The translations under genes were made by a program, and so were the position numbers. The notes below the pieces were generated by a model, which was given only the letters and a program-made list of their open reading frames with translations, was not told where the DNA came from and searched no databases. Of a stretch of 11,249 nt of DNA, positions 1-8,127 are shown piece by piece. Source of the DNA: Euperipatoides rowelli (Eukaryota; Onychophora; Udeonychophora; Euonychophora; Peripatopsidae); the NCBI GenBank assembly GCA_003024985.2, contig PXIH01S0019080.1. The stretch is one strand, 5' to 3'. Position 1 is the first letter of the stretch. Every line of letters starts with the position of its first letter.

Positions 1-1355
1 AGCTTACCGTTACCTTGAACCCTAACTCCAACTACGTGTGAAATCCACTATGTCTCAACGCTATGATAATCTATAGGTGAAATAATCAATTTTGATCATT
101 TTGATACAACTTCCGTCAGCATTTCCGTAATGACGAAAATACATGCGCAGATCTTAAAAACACAGTAAAATGGGACTTACGCCTTCCAGATTTTAGATAC
201 TTCTATCTAAAATTTTGTGGAAAACCAATATATAGTTTGGCCTCTCTAAATAAAATTGATTTAAAAATTTCAATTTCTAGTATATTAATATGGCAACAAT
301 CTTTTATTGGTGTAAATCAGTTGTTCTTAAAATAATTTAAAGTAGTAAATAATTGGTTTTAGATGTAGCCATGTGCCTCCCCCTGGTGACATCATGGGTA
401 TGTTATTTTAAATAATCAGCTTGAATTAACTGTTAATTAAATATAGCATGGTTGTTTATTATAGTAAATTAATTTAACAAATAATGAGGTGAGGATTAAT
501 CTGTCCATTAATTGTTTTCATTTACAGTATTTCTTGAAAGTAAAGGAAGATTTGGACTGTCTTTATAGTCATGAATAATTTAATAATGTCATTAATCATT
601 ATGACATAATATCCCAAGCAGCACCTGCTTTACCTTTCTGATGTACTCACTTTTCTCTATTACAAACTCATTTGATCAATTCTATAAATGAATTGAGATG
701 TTGTTTTTTAAATGAGGTTCATGTAAGGTTTTTCTTTTTTATGTGTAATTGAGAGAGACAGATTTATCTAGTAAAGGGTAGCTCAAATACTTTTTTGAAA
801 ATAACTAACATCAGTTTTTTTTTTCATTAATTTATTCAAGCCGAATCATTTAATGTTTAGAAACTGAAATTTCTTTACAATGTTGGAAAAAAAAAAAGAA
901 TTTAATTTTTAATTTTTCTCTAAATAGTCTACAAATGTCCATTATATTGACTAGGTCTTATCTTTTATGATAGTATAGCCTAGCAGTAGACTGGTACAGA
1001 ATATATTAATGAGTAATCATTTGGTAGAGCAGTCCTAGCCTAGGGTTGTAGACATCCCAGTTTTTTTAGGGTTGTACCACTTTTGGGCATCTTCTATGAC
1101 AAAAATATATTTTGGGACCGTAAAGTGTTCTGGTTTAGAATTTTTTCAAGAATATATCTGAATCTCGGATATATAGACTGTGGATTGCATCTAGCATTAT
1201 TGATTAAGCAAAACTTTAATGAAGAATGCAAATTCAGTACAAAATATAATAGACATAAAGGGTGAAAATACGGTTATGAATATTACAAAATTATGTAGAT
1301 AAATTGTAAACCATTGTACAGTATTAGCATAATATCATTATATAACTTTTTTTAA
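1..1355. other. AT-rich stretch, no gene recognised
   Basis: I find no coding region, RNA gene or recognisable transposon here. The sequence is strongly AT-rich with T and A runs (for example near 815-825 and 889-899). A 60-codon open frame at 1083-1265 shows no domain or motif and is within what chance gives at this base composition. The only locally GC-rich piece is at about 363-397, discussed as a weak exon candidate in the findings. Confidence 0.6.
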
Positions 1356-1756
1356 TCTAAAAAATTGTCATGGTTTGATCACTATGAAAATCTGTCAATC
1401 ATACCCCGGGCCACACAAAAATATAAACTGTTTGAAGATCTTTGTGTTTGCACAGACATTTCTATTGACTTAACTTTTTTTATGCATTTTAATTTGGATT
1501 TTTTTTTTTTTTTATCAACGAAAATCAATAATGAAAATACCCATTACATTTCACCTTTAAATTGCAAAATTTTAGATGATTTTGAACATATTATAACACT
1601 TTTAAAGTGGTTTATCGATGATTTTTTTTAAGTGATTTATGTTTAGTTTTACCTAAAAATATTTGTTTAATTAATCAATTTAGAAAATTTAAACTGAAAC
1701 ATATAAAAATTTGTAAGTTTCTACGTTGTTTACAAAATATAAAACCTAGATGCTGA
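1356..1756 (+). pseudogene. Frameshifted open stretch, possible decayed ORF
   Basis: I do not recognise this protein. One frame is open from just after a stop at 1353-1355 to a stop at 1629-1631, about 91 codons. It ends in a run of eight T at 1622-1629. Across that run a second frame stays open for about 44 more codons to a TGA at 1754-1756. The joined reading would be about 130 residues, lysine-, phenylalanine- and cysteine-rich toward the C-terminus. A frame change exactly at a homopolymer fits a sequencing error or a decayed gene. At roughly 75% AT, however, about one open frame of this length is expected by chance in the window. The first ATG is internal, so no start can be defended. No neighbour gives context. 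Confidence 0.13.
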
Positions 1757-1770
1757 CGTTAAATTAACGT
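1756..1770. repeat. 15-bp near-perfect palindrome
   Basis: The sequence acgttaaattaacgt is two 7-base arms around one central base. It directly overlaps the TGA that ends the open stretch upstream. Such AT palindromes are common by chance in this composition, and no function is implied. Confidence 0.5.
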
Positions 1771-1814
1771 AGCTAAAGGATAAAATCTTGATGGTTTTTG
1801 AGCTGGTGGAAAAT

Positions 1815-1835
1815 GCATATCTGGGATCCAGATGC
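1815..1835. repeat. Short inverted repeat
   Basis: Arms gcat(at)ctgg and ccagatgc flank the trinucleotide gat, giving an 8-bp stem with a two-base bulge. No element boundary or function can be tied to it. Confidence 0.4.
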
Positions 1836-2012
1836 TAGTCATGACTTTATTATGTTATTGTTTAAAAAAATAGTCAACAAAAGTGTTTATAAAGTTTTGA
1901 AGAAGAAAAAAAAAGAACAGAGAAAAAAGTTACTTTCTTAACATCAATATAAAATTCATAAAATTTTGAGATAATTCTTGGGATTGAAGTTAATTTTAAG
2001 AAAAAAACCAAC

Positions 2013-2040
2013 AAAAAAAAAAAAAAAAACCTCCGGGAGG
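2013..2040. repeat. A17 tract followed by GC palindrome
   Basis: A run of 17 A (2013-2029) is followed at once by cctccgggagg (2030-2040), a perfect 5-bp inverted repeat around one G. Read on the minus strand this is a GC stem followed by a long T run. In a eukaryotic genome that could be the edge of a retroposed sequence or a Pol III-type stop, but no retroposon body with A and B boxes was recognised. Confidence 0.35.
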
Positions 2041-2269
2041 CCTTTATACGTTAGCTTATTAACTTTACGCGATAATGAGAAAAAATTAACTATTATTTCC
2101 AAAGTTTTTAATAATAATTCTTAAAAGTTATTAGGCATTATAATTTTTAATGCAAATAAAAACTGTTAACGGTTTATTTTCAGCCTACTTGTGTTTGTTT
2201 TGAGCTGCCTTTATAAAAACCACTGACTGCAAATAAAAAAATCAGGCTTTGAATCATTGATCTACATTC

Positions 2270-2370
2270 TGATTGGTCTGCGAAGAAAACGGCTTGTCTG
2301 GTCTGACAACCACACCACTATTACTGGAGTCTACATGAGATTTTCAGGCAAAATTATAGATATGACGTCA
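2270..2370. promoter_or_regulatory. Promoter-like patch with CCAAT and CRE sites
   Basis: This patch is less AT-rich than its surroundings. It carries tgattggt (2270-2277), an inverted CCAAT box, and a perfect palindromic cAMP response element tgacgtca (2363-2370). Both are established binding sites for NF-Y and CREB/ATF factors. I see no transcript or coding start nearby, and the CRE lies five bases from an unresolved gap, so promoter function is inference only. Confidence 0.2.
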
Positions 2371-2374
2371 GCGT

Positions 2375-2377
2375 NNN
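2375..2377. other. Unresolved bases (NNN)
   Basis: Three Ns interrupt the sequence here. Single Ns also occur at 7867 (inside the nested DNA transposon), 8200 (inside the LINE C-terminal coding remnant) and 9244. Frame calls across 8200 are therefore uncertain by one codon. Confidence 0.99.
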
Positions 2378-3004
2378 GATTTATATTTTGATACATATTA
2401 GAATAAAAGTCAAATTTTTATGCATTTTGGACCGAATCTAACATTTTGATTAATTAAACAATCTTTTTTTTTTTACAAAAATACACAAATCAATGAAGTT
2501 GAAAAAGGCATTTAAATATACCACTTTAAGTAAACTTTATAATCATTCGTTAAATAATAATTTTCAAGATCAAAAAAATAATAATAGCAAATCTTTCCGA
2601 GATATTTTTTTTAACATATGGAGAATTCTTTAGTACAAAGATAAAATGTGGAGAAACGCTATAAGTCAATCCATTAGTAGATTGCCCATTATGAATCCAC
2701 TGCAACATATATTTTTATTTGTGTGTGTGGGTGTATGCTTATAAAATAGTAAATTAAATTTCAGAGTGAAGTAAAAAAAACTGATAAGAACAAGATTATC
2801 TGTTAATTAATTTCTGCTATATGGGTAAAAAAGTAGATCAAATATCACTTTAATAAAGTCATATATTCTTAGATTGACAGAAGTAATCCATTGCACAGCT
2901 CTCAATTAAAATGATTGTAAAAATGATAAATGATTATTGCTAGGAAAAAATTAATAGGAACATTTTTTACCATCAGCAATCTAAAAGTAAGTAATACCTT
3001 GCCT

Positions 3005-3021
3005 TCTCTCTCTCTCTCTCT
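3005..3021. repeat. (TC)8 microsatellite
   Basis: Eight TC units plus one T, followed by gtcag. The tract looks like a polypyrimidine tract ahead of a splice acceptor at 3025-3026, but the simple repeat explains it as well. Confidence 0.9.
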
Positions 3022-3450
3022 GTCAGATTAAATTATTGCTGCAAGTTCTTAGAGTGATGACAAAAAATTTATTAGCCAATCTCTACCATTCTCTGAGTCA
3101 TACTTTTTTTGAATTTAAAGTCAATTTTCTAATAAATATTTAAAGACCAAAAAGAAAAGAAAACAATGAAAATGGAAATATTTAAAAAATATATACAGTA
3201 TTTTTTATAAGTAATCGAGGTTAAAGGTTACAGGGAATTTTTTTTTATATTTTCTTTTTTTTTTTTTTAAATATTATTGGGAAATTTTTTTAAAAAATAT
3301 CCCTTAAAAATAAGATATTGACAGTCAGTGACTCAGTATAAACAACAAATAGTTATAAAAGTCTGGTCCATTTATTTCTAGTCTCACCATAAAACATCTA
3401 AATATGATAGCATCTATCTAATAATTATATAATCTAATATAATAACGAAC

Positions 3451-4393
3451 AAGTTTGGTTATGGTATCTGTTATGCTGCCTCAGCCATCTTCGGCAAGCC
3501 GATGATGCCCAAAGAGGTTTTTGCTCTATTTTCTGTACATAGATATCGCTGTATCCATCATTTTTGATGAGCTATTAAACTAGTAACTATAATAAAAGTC
3601 AAGTTTGGTCACTTTGGTCATGATGTCTGTCACACTGCCTCGGCCATCTTCGGCAAGCCAATGATGCCCGAAGATGTTTTCACTCTATTTTCTGTCCATA
3701 GATGTCACTGTATCCATCATTTTTGACGGGCTTTTAAACTAGTAACTATAATAAAATGCAAGTTTGGTCACTTTGGTCATGATGTCTGTCACGCTGCTCG
3801 GCCATCCTCGGTGAGCCAATGAGGCCCGAAGATGTTTTTGCTCTATTTTCTGTCCATAGATGTCACTGTATCTTTCATTTTTTTATGGGCTTTTAAACTA
3901 GTCTAATATAATAAAATGCAAGTTTGATCACTTTGGTCATGATGTCTGTCACGCTGCTCGGCCATCTTCAGCGAGGCGATGACTACCAAAGATGTTTTCA
4001 CTCTATTTTCTGTCCATAGATGTCACTGTATCTTTCATTTTTGACGGGCTTTTAAACTAGTCTAATATAATAAAATGCAAGTTTGATCACTTTGGTCATG
4101 ATGTCTTTCACGCTGCTCGGCCATCCTCGGTGAGCCAATGAGGCCCGAAGATGTTTTTGCTCTATTTTCTGTCCATAGATGTCGCTGTATCTTTCATTTT
4201 TGATGGTCTTTTAAACTAGTCTAATATAATAAAATGCAAGTTTGGTCACTTTGGTCATGATGTTTATCACGCTGCTCGGCCATCTTCAGCGAGGCGATGA
4301 CTACCAAAGTTGTTTTCACTCTATTTTCTGTCCATAGATGTCACTGTATCCTTCATTTTGACGGGCTTTTAAACTAGTAACTATAATAAAGTT
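3451..4393. repeat. Tandem array, six units of ~159 bp, two-unit higher-order pattern
   Basis: Units begin with aagtttg at 3451, 3601, 3760, 3920, 4079 and 4238. Lengths are about 150, 159, 160, 159, 159 and 156 bp. Unit 1 lacks about nine bases near its start. Units 1, 3 and 5 carry gtttttgctc, while units 2, 4 and 6 carry gttttcactc. Units 3 and 5 share ctcggtgagccaatgaggc and units 4 and 6 share cttcagcgaggcgatgac, so pair 3-4 is repeated as pair 5-6. Units 1 and 2 share a third version of this segment, cttcggcaagcc. The unit is GC-richer than the window. Each unit contains ctgtccatagatgtc or a one-base variant and ends in an ataataaa-like tail. No reading frame is maintained. Confidence 0.93.
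3648..3673. repeat. Hairpin-forming core inside tandem unit 2
   Basis: In unit 2 the arms cttcgg and ccgaag are perfect reverse complements around a 14-base loop, with an extra ggc/gcc pairing possible. Unit 1 keeps most of it. Units 3 to 6 have lost or changed the outer pairs, so the stem is not conserved across the array. Confidence 0.5.
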
Positions 4394-4641
4394 TAAAAAT
4401 AAAGTTGACCTGTCGATTGTATAGAAAGTACACGGTGTGGCCCGGTATTTTAACGGTTTTTAATTAATTAAAAATTAACCGTAATTAATTTTGATTTCAA
4501 ATTTTTTTAGTTGCCTCAGCCGTGTTTTAATACACCCTTCTGTAAAATTTCACGATCCTGGCTTGTAAACTGTGGATTTGTATAGAAGGACAGAAGGACA
4601 AATTTTCTCTTTTATATAGATTAAAAATAAAGTTTACCTGT
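4394..4641. repeat. 21-bp direct repeat bracketing a ~207-bp module
   Basis: The segment at 4393-4413 recurs at 4621-4641 with one mismatch out of 21 (shared core aataaagtt or aataaagttt, then acctgt). The 207 bases between contain gtatagaa twice as well (near 4420 and 4581). The direct repeat could be a target-site duplication of a short insertion, or a residual duplication within the tandem-repeat element. The interior has no poly-A end and no terminal inverted repeat, so a class is not assigned. Confidence 0.6.
4453..4482. repeat. AT-rich palindrome with GC-capped arms
   Basis: Arms acggtt (4453-4458) and aaccgt (4477-4482) close a mostly self-complementary AT centre built around aattaatt, with three extra bases on one side. 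It could extrude as a hairpin. In Helitron-like elements a hairpin usually lies close to the 3' terminus; this one is about 140 bases in from the apparent end. Confidence 0.6.
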
Positions 4642-4756
4642 ATATTACTTGTTTGTTTTTTTAAACTGTGATTTTATTTTTATTTGTGCATACTTTTATT
4701 ATTGTTACTTATGACTGTTTTTGTTTTAATTCAACCATACGTTCTATCATAATTGA

Positions 4757-5603
4757 ACTTCACATGCAAGTAAAATTAATTCATCTGTCGATGAAAACTC
4801 GGATCTTCCTCAGCATGTCTTATTACAGCCTGTTAACTCGGTGACATCTAAACAATCATTTGCTTCTAATCTGGGCTTGATTAGAAATAAATTTGCTGAA
4901 CTCATAATCAGTCTAACTTATAATATTGATGTTAGACTGATTGTTAAGTCCTGGCTAGCAAACTTTATTTGTGATGTATCTACAGTATATCTATTCTGGG
5001 TTTTCAGCTCTTTCGGAGTGATCGTCTTGAGGCTAGAGGTTCTGGCATCATTGTCTATTACAAAGATTGTTTGAACTCTACTTTTATTGATCTGTTTAAA
5101 AACTTCAGTACTGAATCATTATGGTTCTCAATAACTTAGAGGGTGTTAAATTTTTATTTAGCGTAATATACCGACCTCCTTCTTCAAACTATGTGGATGA
5201 TTCAGTTCTGTTAAATTTGCTTACAGATGGAGTTAAATATTATTCATCTAGTGATTATAAAAGCCTCATTATTTGTGGGGATTTTAACTACTCATATATA
5301 GATTGGAATTTAAACTCCTCTAATTATCTTTTAGATTCAATCAGCTACTTGTTTTCTGGATTTCATTACTGACAGTCTTCTCTCACAAATTGTAAAGTAT
5401 AACACAAGATTTAGAGGCACTAGTGCTTCTTTGGTGAATTTGTTGATCCGTTATGATCCTGATTTAATCGATAATATATATTATGACCTCCCCCCATACC
5501 TAATAGCGACCATGCTGTAATAAAACTTGAATTATGCATAATTAACAAATTTGTGGGTGAGGGTTCATCTTACCTTGATTTAAGAATGCAGATTATTCTA
5601 TAA
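4757..5603 (+). pseudogene. LINE endonuclease domain remnant
   Basis: The domain would nick target DNA to prime reverse transcription. The first frame (about 4757-4990) shows NLGLIRNKFAEL, the usual N-terminal asparagine motif, then NIDV and KSWL, where the family has a catalytic glutamate (ETWL or ESWL). Here codon 4946-4948 is AAG, lysine. A second frame (about 4990-5136) gives GFQLFRSDRLEARGSG. A third (5121-5372) gives YRPP (5169-5180) and the catalytic GDFN (5277-5288). A fourth (5362-5492) holds the LLSQIVKYNTR segment. A fifth (5493-5603) holds the catalytic SDH (5505-5513). At least four frameshifts separate these parts. The start is only where the frame opens after a TGA at 4754-4756; no ATG is defensible. 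Confidence 0.9.
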
Positions 5604-6073
5604 TAAATAGTTTGTTTAAGAATCTACATTTGAAGGATCTGTTCTTGGATGAGGATCATTTTTTCTCTGATTATTCTAAATTTGTGTATTCAGTAATTTA
5701 TAAGACAGTTTCTTTAAAGACTGTTTCAGATAAGAAATTTCTAAGTCACCCCTAATGGATTGATAGATCGCTACTTGATAAAATTAAATATAAAAATAAA
5801 TTGTTTAACATTTTTAAAAAAGATAAATCTTGTGTTAGTTTTAATAACTATAAAATCTAATATAATCCTGTAAATTGTGCCCTCTCTTATGCCAGGAAGG
5901 ATTATGAATTGGGGATTTTAAATAAAGGAATCTCGGATAATAACTTTATATTTAAATATTTTAAAAGGATGTGTCCTAAACAGAAGATTTTTAATATTTT
6001 ACATGAAGGCTGTATAATTGATGATCATAAATGCAATTGTGGATATATTTTTGAACGTTTATTCTCGATTTAA
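5588..6073 (+). pseudogene. LINE linker between endonuclease and reverse transcriptase
   Basis: One frame continues across this stretch with two internal stops (TAA at 5753-5755 and TAA at 5858-5860) and ends at 6071-6073. It contains W-I-D-R-S-L-L-D-K-I-K-Y-K-N-K-L, matching the tryptophan followed by a lysine-rich helix that lies between the two enzymes in Jockey/CR1-type ORF2 proteins, and then an S-Y-A-R-K-D-Y segment. It overlaps the endonuclease end by 16 bases through a frameshift near 5588-5600. Confidence 0.75.
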
Positions 6074-7040
6074 TGTTGATGACTTTAAATTGGATAGAGT
6101 TGTTTCTGATATAGACTTTTCCCATATAGATTTAAATGAAAATTATTGTGTTATAAATAATCTAAATGATAAGCACACTGCTTCAGATGACATGATATCT
6201 TATTTTTTTTTGTCAAAAGGTGTAAACTGCTTTTTTTTTTACGTTACTATTACCCTTTTTCAACTTGTAGTTGAAACATGGCTACTTACCTGTTGATTGG
6301 ATAAATGGTGTTGCTTCACCAGTTTTTTAAAAAGGGAAATCGTTCATGCATTGAGTCTTATAGACCGATTACGGTTGCCTCCTCGATTGTTAAAATTCTT
6401 GAAAAAATTTTGATTAATAGAATTAATTATCATAATGATCTTAATAATGTTTTATCCTCTTGTCAACATGGGTTCAGAGAGGGCTATTCTACCCAGTCAA
6501 ACCTCTTAGCTTTCTCAGAGTATGTGGTAAAGGGATTGGAAAATTCAGTTAACACGGATGTTATATTTTTCAATCTGGCATTCACCTTTGATTCAGTCTC
6601 ACATGAGATCTTATTACACAAAATTAAATCTCTATCTTATGATCCCTTCATATTGAACTGGTTGAGAGATTATTTGTATAATAAAACTATCCATGTAAAG
6701 ATCTGCAATACACTATCTAAAAAGAGGGTTATTAATGGTGGTCTCACACAGGGGGCAATCTTGTCATCAACTTTATTTAATATTCTAATTTCTGACCTGG
6801 CAAATAGTAAGTATATCATCATAAATTCTTTTCTTTGCAGACGATATTAAAATTTTTTCACATATCTCTAATCTGGGTGATCAGGAAAGACTACAATCTG
6901 ATGTAGATTCAATTGTATTATGGTGCAAACTAAACAGATTATCAGTAAATCCTGATAAAACAAAGTTGTTGTGTATTGACACTAAAAATGATCAGTATAA
7001 GTACTTAGTGAATGGCTTTGAAATTAAAAGAAGGATTTGG
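6018..7040 (+). pseudogene. LINE reverse transcriptase domain remnant
   Basis: The domain would copy element RNA into DNA. The N-terminal part (about 6045-6296) reads FLNVYSRFNVDD and NLNDKHTASDD. After two shifts around 6250-6330, one at a run of six T, the main frame (6305-6835) shows FKKGNRS, YRPI, CQHGFREGYST, the A box FNLAFTFDSVSH, NWLRDYL, and TQG (6746-6754). The frame then shifts to FADDIKIF (6834-6857), followed by the thumb segment LSVNPDKTKLL. In the A box the first catalytic aspartate is asparagine (codon 6572-6574), and the usual KAFD is FTFD. The FADD aspartates are intact, but in another frame from the A box. Activity is excluded by both the substitution and the frameshifts. 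Confidence 0.95.
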
Positions 7041-7375
7041 GCATTGTGTTCAAAAGAAAATTTTCATTTGGGTATCACTCTGATTTTGTTATCGGTAAGC
7101 TGAAATCTAAGTTCGCTTGTTTGAGACATTATTTGAAATATATTACTCCTAAGTCTTTTGTTGTGTTGTATAGTTACTATCTACAGCCAATGATTGATTA
7201 TTATAGTCAGTTATCTCATACTCAAACAAAAAAGATATTGATAAATTGAAAAGATGTTTTAGGCGGTTGACCAAGCTTATCCCTTGCTACTACAATAAGA
7301 ATAATCAGTGTGCCTCTCTGTTCTGGACTACTTTCCTCTAGGGAGAGAAAAATAAGGAATGATTTAATTTTTATG
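7037..7375 (+). pseudogene. LINE C-terminal region, part before the nested insertion
   Basis: A frame at 7037-7249 reads DLGIVF, then GKLKSKFACLRHYLKY, matching the region after the reverse transcriptase in which D-L-G-V and a basic helix are typical. It shifts near 7234 to a frame reading KLKRCFRRLTKLIP, which stops at 7339-7341. It then shifts again near 7337 to RERKIRNDL, cut off by the DNA transposon at 7377. The coding sense resumes after 8127, showing that the two parts were once contiguous. Confidence 0.85.
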
Positions 7376-7376
7376 T

Positions 7377-8127
7377 TAAAGGCTAGCACACACTAGGAGA
7401 ATTTCTCTTTGAAGCATCAAAGAATTGTACTCCAAAGGTAAATACTCTCATGTGTGTCAAAATACTCTAGAGAAAACCAGACTTCGAAGAGAACACTTTC
7501 AAAAGTAGACCCCTGGTCTACTTTTTGAATAATTTCTCCTTGGAGTCAAAGTTCGCAGCCAATCACCGGACGATGAGGAGAAGCTGGGAACACGTGACTT
7601 GACTTTACTAATACTAACTAAAAAAAAAAAAAATGCTGGCCACTCGCTTCGCAAACAAAAACTGGAACGATGATGAAATATCACTATTAATTTAAAAAGT
7701 AGAAAAATGTCTGTGTCTATATAAGCAGCACTTAACTGAATATCACAAGCCATTATTTTTTTTTTATTTTTTTTTTATTAAAAACGACAATTCTGCAAAC
7801 TATTGGTATCGTATGTAATACAACAGGTAAATGGCTTTGATATTTAAAATTAAATTGCCACTGCTTNGAAATTAAAAAATCTATTTATTTTAATGCATAT
7901 ATATATTTAATACAATAATATACAAATCAATTAATGTGGTAGTCATTGAATGTCACTCTCCATTTTGACAACAGGAGTATGCACACTTAAAGAGAAAAAC
8001 TTTCAAATAATAAAAAAATCTCCTAGTGTGTGTCAGAATACTCTTAAGAAAACTTTTGCATCATTAAAAAAAACTCCAAAGTATGAAAACTCCGAAGTGT
8101 TTCTCTCCTAGTGTGTGCTTGGCTTTA
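7377..8127. mobile_element. 751-bp TIR DNA transposon (MITE-like) nested in the LINE
   Basis: Terminal inverted repeats of 23 bp match at 21 positions: 7377-7399 against 8105-8127, with the core agcacacactaggag on the left and its reverse complement on the right. The interior has no transposase-like frame; the minus-strand open stretch at 7499-7753 shows no domain. The target duplication is imperfect: trimming the ends gives TTAA against TTAG, or TAA against TTA, compatible with a piggyBac-like or a PIF/Harbinger-like mobiliser, so I do not assign a superfamily. It splits the LINE C-terminal coding remnant. One N lies at 7867. Long T runs lie at 7756-7780. Confidence 0.8.
7451..7468. repeat. 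Subterminal direct repeat of the TIR element, copy 1
   Basis: This 18-bp segment ending in aatactct recurs at 8027-8044 with one mismatch. The second copy directly joins ctcctagtgtgtg (8020-8032), a full extra copy of the terminal-repeat core 85 bases inside the right end. Repeated terminal motifs in subterminal positions are typical of transposase-binding sites in non-autonomous elements. Confidence 0.6.

Larger units (their letters stand above)
1757..3429. other. AT-rich stretch, no gene recognised
   Basis: No coding region, RNA gene or classifiable transposon is visible. The stretch contains an A17 run (2013-2029), a small GC palindrome next to it, a promoter-like patch (about 2160-2370), three unresolved bases, a short TG-rich piece (about 2720-2735), and a TC microsatellite. 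Many T and A runs of 8-14 bases occur, for example near 3241-3270. Confidence 0.6.
3430..4623. mobile_element. Candidate non-autonomous Helentron-like element with central tandem repeats
   Basis: What is seen: a central array of six units of about 159 bp, a downstream non-repeated module (4394-4620) with a long AT palindrome and a CT/TA-rich end (ttctcttttatataga), and short inverted motifs near both ends, taatctaatataa (3430-3442) and ttatatagatta (4612-4623), which are reverse complements apart from one base. What is known: Helentron-derived non-autonomous elements, such as Drosophila DINE-1 and bivalve pearl-type elements, combine subterminal inverted motifs with a central array of repeats of roughly this size. 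What is inferred: that the pieces form one element. There are no coding domains. The left boundary is uncertain, and the direct repeat around the 3' module allows it to be a separate insertion. Confidence 0.42.

Noticed and set aside
1083-1265. 60-codon open frame on the plus strand
   Set aside because: No motif, no start context, and frames of this length are common by chance at this AT content.
2013-2046. Intrinsic-terminator-like hairpin plus T run on the minus strand
   Set aside because: The window is eukaryotic and no gene ends here; a poly-A tract next to a short palindrome is enough explanation.
3451-4393. CRISPR-like array
   Set aside because: The units are contiguous copies of about 159 bp without unique spacers, and no cas-like genes are present; it is an ordinary tandem repeat.
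7499-7753. 84-codon open frame on the minus strand
   Set aside because: It lies inside the non-coding TIR element, contains a homopolymer-encoded phenylalanine run and shows no transposase-like residues.
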